Source of the DNA: JABDIY01 sp041576015
GTDB lineage: Bacteria; Actinomycetota; Acidimicrobiia; Acidimicrobiales; SZUA-35
DNA: 17,364 bases
Direction: 5' to 3'
Assembly: GCA_041576015.1 (NCBI GenBank)
Contig: JBFGLT010000055.1
Coordinates: 1-17,364, forward strand
Shown: positions 13,986 through 17,364 of the stretch, one piece after another
Numbering within the stretch: the first letter of the stretch is position 1
Layout of the letters: the number at the start of each line of letters is the position of its first letter
Translations under genes and position numbers: made by a program
Notes under the pieces: generated by a model
What the model was told of the DNA's origin: nothing
The model's database searches: none
What the model saw: only the letters and a program-made list of their open reading frames with translations

Positions 13986-14504
13986 TCAGGAGCGGTTCGG
14001 CACCGGGATGCCGAGGATGGCGGCCGCTTTGTCGATGACGTCGGCGTCCACCCACACCTGGTAGCTCTCGGCGGCCATGAGATTGCGGGACGAGAAGTCC
14101 CGTGTTCCCCGCTGGGCGAGGTGGCCCAGCGCCGACCACGCGCCGCCGACGACCGCACCGACGATCAGGTAGGTCACGATCAAGGCCAGGCCCGAGGTGT
14201 CCTCCTGTCGCTCGACGAAGAAGAGCAGCAGCAGGCCGATGAACGACCCGAACCACGCCCCGCTCAGGGCGCCATCGCGAAATGCGGTGGCAGCCGTCTT
14301 GCGACCGGTCACGTGCTCAACCCGACGCAGGCGATTCCACACGATGGACGTGGCGGCGACCGGGAACCCGGCGTCGGATAGTACGTCGATTGCCCGCTGA
14401 GCGTGAGCGTAGTCGGAGTACTCGACCAGCAGTGTCGGCGGCCCGACCTGGGTCGGCGACTCCGAGGAACGTTCGCTCGGCGAATCCGGTGGCATCGAGA
14501 CCAT
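13986..14504 (-). CDS. Small two-TM general stress protein-like (YflT/GSP17M-like) membrane protein
   Basis: The 172-residue protein starts with a polar Ser/Pro tail, then LVEYSDYAHAQRAIDVLSDAGFPVAATSIV (26-55), which resembles the N-terminal alpha/beta domain of the general-stress-protein 17M (YflT-like) family. VTGRKTAATAFRDGALSGAWFG follows, leading into two membrane helices at about 79-97 and 103-126 joined by a short acidic loop. Positively charged residues flank the first helix. The C-terminal SYQVWVDADVIDKAAAILG looks like a second small domain. Such proteins are found in many Actinobacteria; function unknown. ATG 14504 is preceded by a -10-like TAGCAT at exactly 6 bases; ATG 14495 with GAGGG 9 bases upstream is a second possible start. 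Confidence 0.7.
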   Translation of the reverse strand: MVSMPPDSPSERSSESPTQVGPPTLLVEYSDYAHAQRAIDVLSDAGFPVAATSIVWNRLRRVEHVTGRKTAATAFRDGALSGAWFGSFIGLLLLFFVERQEDTSGLALIVTYLIVGAVVGGAWSALGHLAQRGTRDFSSRNLMAAESYQVWVDADVIDKAAAILGIPVPNRS

Positions 14505-14510
14505 CCCTCG

Positions 14511-14516
14511 ATGCTA
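14511..14516 (-). promoter_or_regulatory. -10 box of the stress-protein gene
   Basis: TAGCAT on the minus strand ends exactly 6 bases before ATG 14504, the same layout as TAGGAT before ilvE. No good -35 hexamer is found at 16-18 bases. The GAGGG between box and start could instead serve the internal ATG at 14495. Confidence 0.4.
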
Positions 14517-14565
14517 CTGCCGCAGCGTCGTCACCCCCGCCCGAGACGGAGAACCGGATCCAACG

Positions 14566-14583
14566 CGCCGGGGCGAGCCGGCG
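14566..14583 (-). terminator. Possible terminator hairpin after rimK
   Basis: CGCCGG and CCGGCG form a 6-bp stem with a 6-base loop starting two bases after the rimK stop codon, at the end of the operon. There is only a weak T-content afterwards, so confidence is limited. Confidence 0.38.
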
Positions 14584-14584
14584 G

Positions 14585-15781
14585 TCAATTCACGTGGTCG
14601 GGGAGGGCGCCCGCCGGCAGCTTCTGGACCCGTTGTCTCCGCTTGCGGCGCTCGGGGATCATCGAACGCATGCTCTCCAGTTTCCCGAAACACAACAGAC
14701 GGTCGTTCGCCTCGAGCTGGCGTTTGTGTCGGGGATTGGGGATGACATCGGTGCCCCGGTGCAGGGTGAGCACGGCGATGTCGCGTTGCTCCAGGCCGGA
14801 CTCGGCGATCGTCTTGCCGACCAGTTCGTGTCCCTCCCGGACGAGCAGTTCGGCCACGCCGTAGCCGGTCGACACCGTCAGTCGTTGGCGCACGTCGAGT
14901 TCGGGGAAGCCGGTCTGGTTGGCGATGTAGTCGACGATGGCCCCGGCGACGTCGAGACCGGTCGCCGTCTCGATCCCCTCCAGCCCCGGCGAGGAGTTGA
15001 CCTCCATGATCAGCGGGCCCTCGTTGCTCTCGAGCATGTCGACACCGGCGAGCCGCAACCCCATGATCTGGGCGGCGCGCACGGCCGCCGACTGGTACTC
15101 GTCGTCCAGTTCGATGCTCTCGGTCTGGCCCCCTCGGTGCACGTTCGAGCGGAACTCGTCGCCCTGGGCGACCCGGCGCATGGCGGCGACCACCTGGTCG
15201 CCCACCACGAGGGCGCGAATGTCGCGACCGCGAGACTCGGCCACGAACCGCTGGAGCAACACGTTGTGCCCTTTGATCTGGAGCGTCTCGATGATCGCCT
15301 CGGCGATCTTCACTTCGGGCGCCAGCATCACCCCGATGCCCTGGGTGCCCTCCAGGAGCTTGATCACCACCGGTGCGCCCCCAACCCGTTGGATGGCGGC
15401 CCGGACGTCCTGGCGGTCCCGGACGAAGGCGCTGGAGGGAATACCGATGTCGTGACGGGACAGGATCTGGAGGGAGCGGAGCTTGTCCCTGCTGTTGGTG
15501 ATCCCGTTGGCCGTGTTGGGCGTGTAGACGTCCATCTGCTCGAACTGGCGGACGACCGCCGTACCGAAGTACGTGATCGAGGCGCCGATCCGGGGAATGA
15601 CGGCGTCGTAGTCGCTGAGCGGTTTGCCTCGGTACTGCAGGTCGGGCTCCACACCGGAGAGGTCGATGGCGAAACGCAGCGTGTTGAGCACCTTGACCTC
15701 ATGGCCCCGATCGTCGGCCGCATAGCGAAGACGCTTGGTGCTGTAGCTCCGGGGCGCCCGGGAGAGAATGGCGAGCTTCAT
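14585..15781 (-). CDS. rimK: RimK-type ATP-grasp glutamate ligase fused to an RCK_C (TrkA_C) domain
   Basis: The first 300 of 398 residues are a full RimK-type ATP-grasp enzyme: N-terminal MKLAILSRAP and VIPRIGASITYFG (61-73), ATP-binding Lys141 and glycine loop EGTQGIGV (144-151), and metal-binding LIMEVNSSPGLEGIE (257-271). RimK adds glutamate to the C-terminus of ribosomal protein S6 using ATP; relatives act on other acceptors, so the target is inferred. Residues about 304-372 (YGVAELLVREGHELVGKTI...DIAVLTLHRG...LEANDRLLCFG) form an RCK_C domain, normally a ligand sensor of K+ transport proteins. E. coli RimK, at about 300 residues, lacks it. A basic tail (RRKRRQR) ends the protein. The start ATG overlaps the stop of the AstE-like gene by 4 bases (ATGA); it is the last gene of a three-gene operon. 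Confidence 0.9.
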   Translation of the reverse strand: MKLAILSRAPRSYSTKRLRYAADDRGHEVKVLNTLRFAIDLSGVEPDLQYRGKPLSDYDAVIPRIGASITYFGTAVVRQFEQMDVYTPNTANGITNSRDKLRSLQILSRHDIGIPSSAFVRDRQDVRAAIQRVGGAPVVIKLLEGTQGIGVMLAPEVKIAEAIIETLQIKGHNVLLQRFVAESRGRDIRALVVGDQVVAAMRRVAQGDEFRSNVHRGGQTESIELDDEYQSAAVRAAQIMGLRLAGVDMLESNEGPLIMEVNSSPGLEGIETATGLDVAGAIVDYIANQTGFPELDVRQRLTVSTGYGVAELLVREGHELVGKTIAESGLEQRDIAVLTLHRGTDVIPNPRHKRQLEANDRLLCFGKLESMRSMIPERRKRRQRVQKLPAGALPDHVN

Positions 15782-16764
15782 TGTCCTGCTTTCGTCGAGT
15801 TCGGGTGGGTACGGGCGGGGGTGGCGATGTGAACGAGCGCGGCGCCGCGGTTCACCAGCGGCTGCTGTTCGTGTCCGATGACGATCCCAGCCGATCGGGT
15901 GATGATCCGACCGAGCTGGCGGCCGAGCGTGTTGTGGATCAAGCCGAGCTGCTGGCCTTCGGCGACCGAGTCGCCGAGGCCCACCTCGATCAGCGCCAGG
16001 CCGGTTCGGCGAGCTCGAACCCACCGGCTGGAACGGCACTCGACTGTGTCGGTGTGGGCCGTCGGGGCGGAATCGACGACCCCGGTGTCGCGGAGCACCC
16101 GCAGGACGCCGTCGACGCCGATGGCGATGGCCGATTCGTCGAAGCGCCACGCCTCACCGCCCTCGTACAACAGCATCGTCTTGCCCGCCTCGGTGGCGGC
16201 GGCCCGGAGCGATCCGTCACGAATCTGGGAGTGCAACATGACGGGGGCGGCAAACGCCTTGGCCAGACCGATGGTGACGTCGTCGTCGAGATCGGCCCGC
16301 ACCTGGGGCAGGTTGGTTCGGTGGTCGGAGCCGGTGTGCAGATCGATGCCGATGTCCGAGACCGACACGATGTGCTTCATGAAGAGGTTGGCCACCTGCC
16401 CGGCGAGCGATCCGCGCGGACTCCCCGGGAACGATCGGTTGAGGTCGCGACGGTCCGGGAGGTACCGATCACCGTTGAGGAACCCGTGGACGTTCACGGT
16501 GGGGACGGCCAGGATCGTGCCGGCGATCCGGCGTGGCTCCAGGATGCGGAGGACCCGCCGGATGATCTCGATCCCCCCGATCTCGTCGCCGTGGATGGCG
16601 GCGCTGATCCAGACCACCGGTCCGTCGGTTCGCCCATGAAGGATCTGCACCGGCAGGGCGACCGCCGACCCGGTGACCAACCGACCGAACGGCAGTTGGG
16701 CCTCGGCCCGGCGGCCGGGCCGCACCTCGACGTCGGCCAGCTTGAACGGGGGACGGGTCGGCAT
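15778..16764 (-). CDS. Succinylglutamate desuccinylase / aspartoacylase family zinc amidohydrolase
   Basis: The 328-residue protein has the M14-like AstE/AspA metal site: HGDE (His58, Glu61) in AAIHGDEIGG, and His143 in DLHTG. RDLNRSFPG (106-114) supplies the substrate-binding arginines, and YEGGE (200-204) carries the catalytic glutamate. The C-terminal 80 residues (RARRTGLALIEVGLGDSVAEGQQLG, then LVNRGAALVHI) are the beta-rich lipoyl-like cap of this family. Known members cleave N-acyl-glutamate or N-acyl-aspartate amides; next to rimK it could release or process added glutamates, which is inference. ATG 16764 is preferred because GAGG lies 9 bases upstream; GTG 16770 would overlap the upstream stop (GTGA). 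The gene overlaps rimK by 4 bases. Confidence 0.87.
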   Translation of the reverse strand: MPTRPPFKLADVEVRPGRRAEAQLPFGRLVTGSAVALPVQILHGRTDGPVVWISAAIHGDEIGGIEIIRRVLRILEPRRIAGTILAVPTVNVHGFLNGDRYLPDRRDLNRSFPGSPRGSLAGQVANLFMKHIVSVSDIGIDLHTGSDHRTNLPQVRADLDDDVTIGLAKAFAAPVMLHSQIRDGSLRAAATEAGKTMLLYEGGEAWRFDESAIAIGVDGVLRVLRDTGVVDSAPTAHTDTVECRSSRWVRARRTGLALIEVGLGDSVAEGQQLGLIHNTLGRQLGRIITRSAGIVIGHEQQPLVNRGAALVHIATPARTHPNSTKAGQ

Positions 16765-16766
16765 CG

Positions 16767-17240
16767 TCACCGACCTCGATTGGCAGCGAGCGTACGCCGG
16801 TCGGGACGGCCGCCCACGTAGGAGCGGCCCGGATCGACGTAGTAGTAGCCGCGCAAGGCCTGGCGGCCGAGCAGCATTCGGAACCCCATGTCGGAGCGGT
16901 CGACGAGGGTGAGTTCGACGTCGTGTGTCGTTCCCGCCACAGTCACCGGTGTCCTGATCACCGGCCGATCGGTGGTGACGCCGACCGACGACTTGACCAG
17001 CCGGTGCTCGATGATTTCGGCCCGGACGCGCACCGGCGAGTGTTCTGTCGCCTGCCACGGGAAGACGGTGAACTCAGCTACCTCGCAACCGTCGAGGGCG
17101 AGCACTTCGAGGTCGACGGCGTTGAGCGCCGATGTACGGGCCCCGGTGTCGACCTTGGCCTTGATCCAGCGGACGTCAAACGCGGGGAGCGACACCCATT
17201 CCCGCCATCCCACGACCGGCCGTTCCGGGACCCCTTTCAC
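16767..17240 (-). CDS. Retropepsin-like ATP-dependent zinc protease family protein (RimB-like)
   Basis: The 157-residue product matches the putative ATP-dependent zinc protease / RimK-LysX-associated family. KAKVDTGARTSAL (27-39) is a retropepsin-type DTGA active-site motif with Asp31, and FRMLLGRQAL (120-129) is the flexible second half resembling the hydrophobic-Gly of pepsin folds. The fold is that of a single aspartic-protease lobe, so a homodimer is expected. In Pseudomonas the homologue RimB works with RimK to adjust glutamate tails on ribosomal protein S6; the same role here is inferred from gene order. The GTG start has GGAG directly against it, so initiation may rely on coupling to an upstream gene; a longer start is not evident. 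Its stop is two bases before the AstE-like ATG. It is the first complete gene of the operon. Confidence 0.85.
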   Translation of the reverse strand: MKGVPERPVVGWREWVSLPAFDVRWIKAKVDTGARTSALNAVDLEVLALDGCEVAEFTVFPWQATEHSPVRVRAEIIEHRLVKSSVGVTTDRPVIRTPVTVAGTTHDVELTLVDRSDMGFRMLLGRQALRGYYYVDPGRSYVGGRPDRRTLAANRGR

Positions 17241-17283
17241 TCCGGCAGGACGTAGCCGCTCGACGGGCCGATCCGACCGCCGG

Positions 17284-17364
17284 TCACACCCATGGACAAT
17301 TCGAGTTGCGGTCGCCGAAGGTCGTCCCGGTCCGGTAGCGGTCCAGCTCGAATGGTTTCAGCTC
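17284..17364 (-). CDS. C-terminal fragment of an unidentified protein at the window edge
   Basis: From the right edge one minus-strand frame reads 26 residues, including ELKPFELDRYRTGTTFGD, to a TGA at 17286-17284. Third positions are mostly G or C. The FELDRY tail is vaguely like the end of DAO-type FAD oxidoreductases, but this is too short to assign. A second frame stays open to a TGA at 17239-17237 that would overlap the protease GTG by GTGA; its codon bias is poorer near the edge. Only one of the two can be right. Confidence 0.35.
   Translation of the reverse strand, partial: ELKPFELDRYRTGTTFGDRNSNCPWV

Noticed and set aside
15782..16150. Longer start for rimK at 16150
   Set aside because: The added residues are Arg/Pro/His-rich shadow of the AstE-like gene, while MKLAILSR at 15781 is the typical RimK N-terminus with an ATGA overlap.
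16765..17058. Longer start for the AstE-like gene at 17058
   Set aside because: The extension overlaps the protease gene in another frame and is low-complexity; GAGG nine bases before ATG 16764 supports the shorter start.

Overview
The window is GC-rich, densely coding bacterial chromosome. GTG starts are frequent, short 1-4 base gene overlaps are common, and several start codons sit 6-7 bases behind a -10-like hexamer, as in leaderless genes. Together with the gene content (VanY-type M15 peptidase, SEC-C protein, actinobacterial-style crotonases, a RimK cluster), this suggests an Actinomycetota member, perhaps class Acidimicrobiia. That placement is inference; no rRNA or other phylogenetic marker is present.

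Left part (1-6100): a 5'-truncated-by-window PLP-dependent decarboxylase on the minus strand; a divergent secreted or anchored M15 D,D-carboxypeptidase-like protein; then, convergent to it, two minus-strand membrane proteins. One is an anchored Asp-box (BNR) protein whose cytoplasmic N-terminus looks like a decayed ECF sigma factor. The other is an O-antigen-ligase/Wzy_C family membrane protein with a C-terminal TPR-like tail.

Middle (6101-11342): a short divergent intergenic region carries two copies of a GTAGACCTGAC-containing repeat and a G/C hairpin. It precedes a translationally coupled pair: a SAM-methyltransferase-like protein and a patatin-like phospholipase. Convergent to these lie a double SnoaL-domain protein with its own recognisable promoter and ribosome binding site, and a large SEC-C protein. 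A possible gene remnant sits at 8128-8219.

Right part (11343-17364): a branched-chain aminotransferase (ilvE) with a leaderless promoter; two overlapping crotonase-fold genes that both appear to lack the canonical catalytic glutamates; a small two-TM general-stress-like protein; and a tightly overlapping minus-strand operon. The operon order is retropepsin-like ATP-dependent zinc protease family protein (RimB-like), AstE/aspartoacylase-like amidohydrolase, then RimK-type glutamate ligase carrying an extra C-terminal RCK_C (TrkA_C) domain. This last cluster looks like a self-contained add-and-remove glutamate modification module, and is the most attractive system in the window. A partial gene runs off the right edge.

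All intergenic gaps are under 150 bases. I saw no tRNA, rRNA, CRISPR array, insertion sequence or phage gene.
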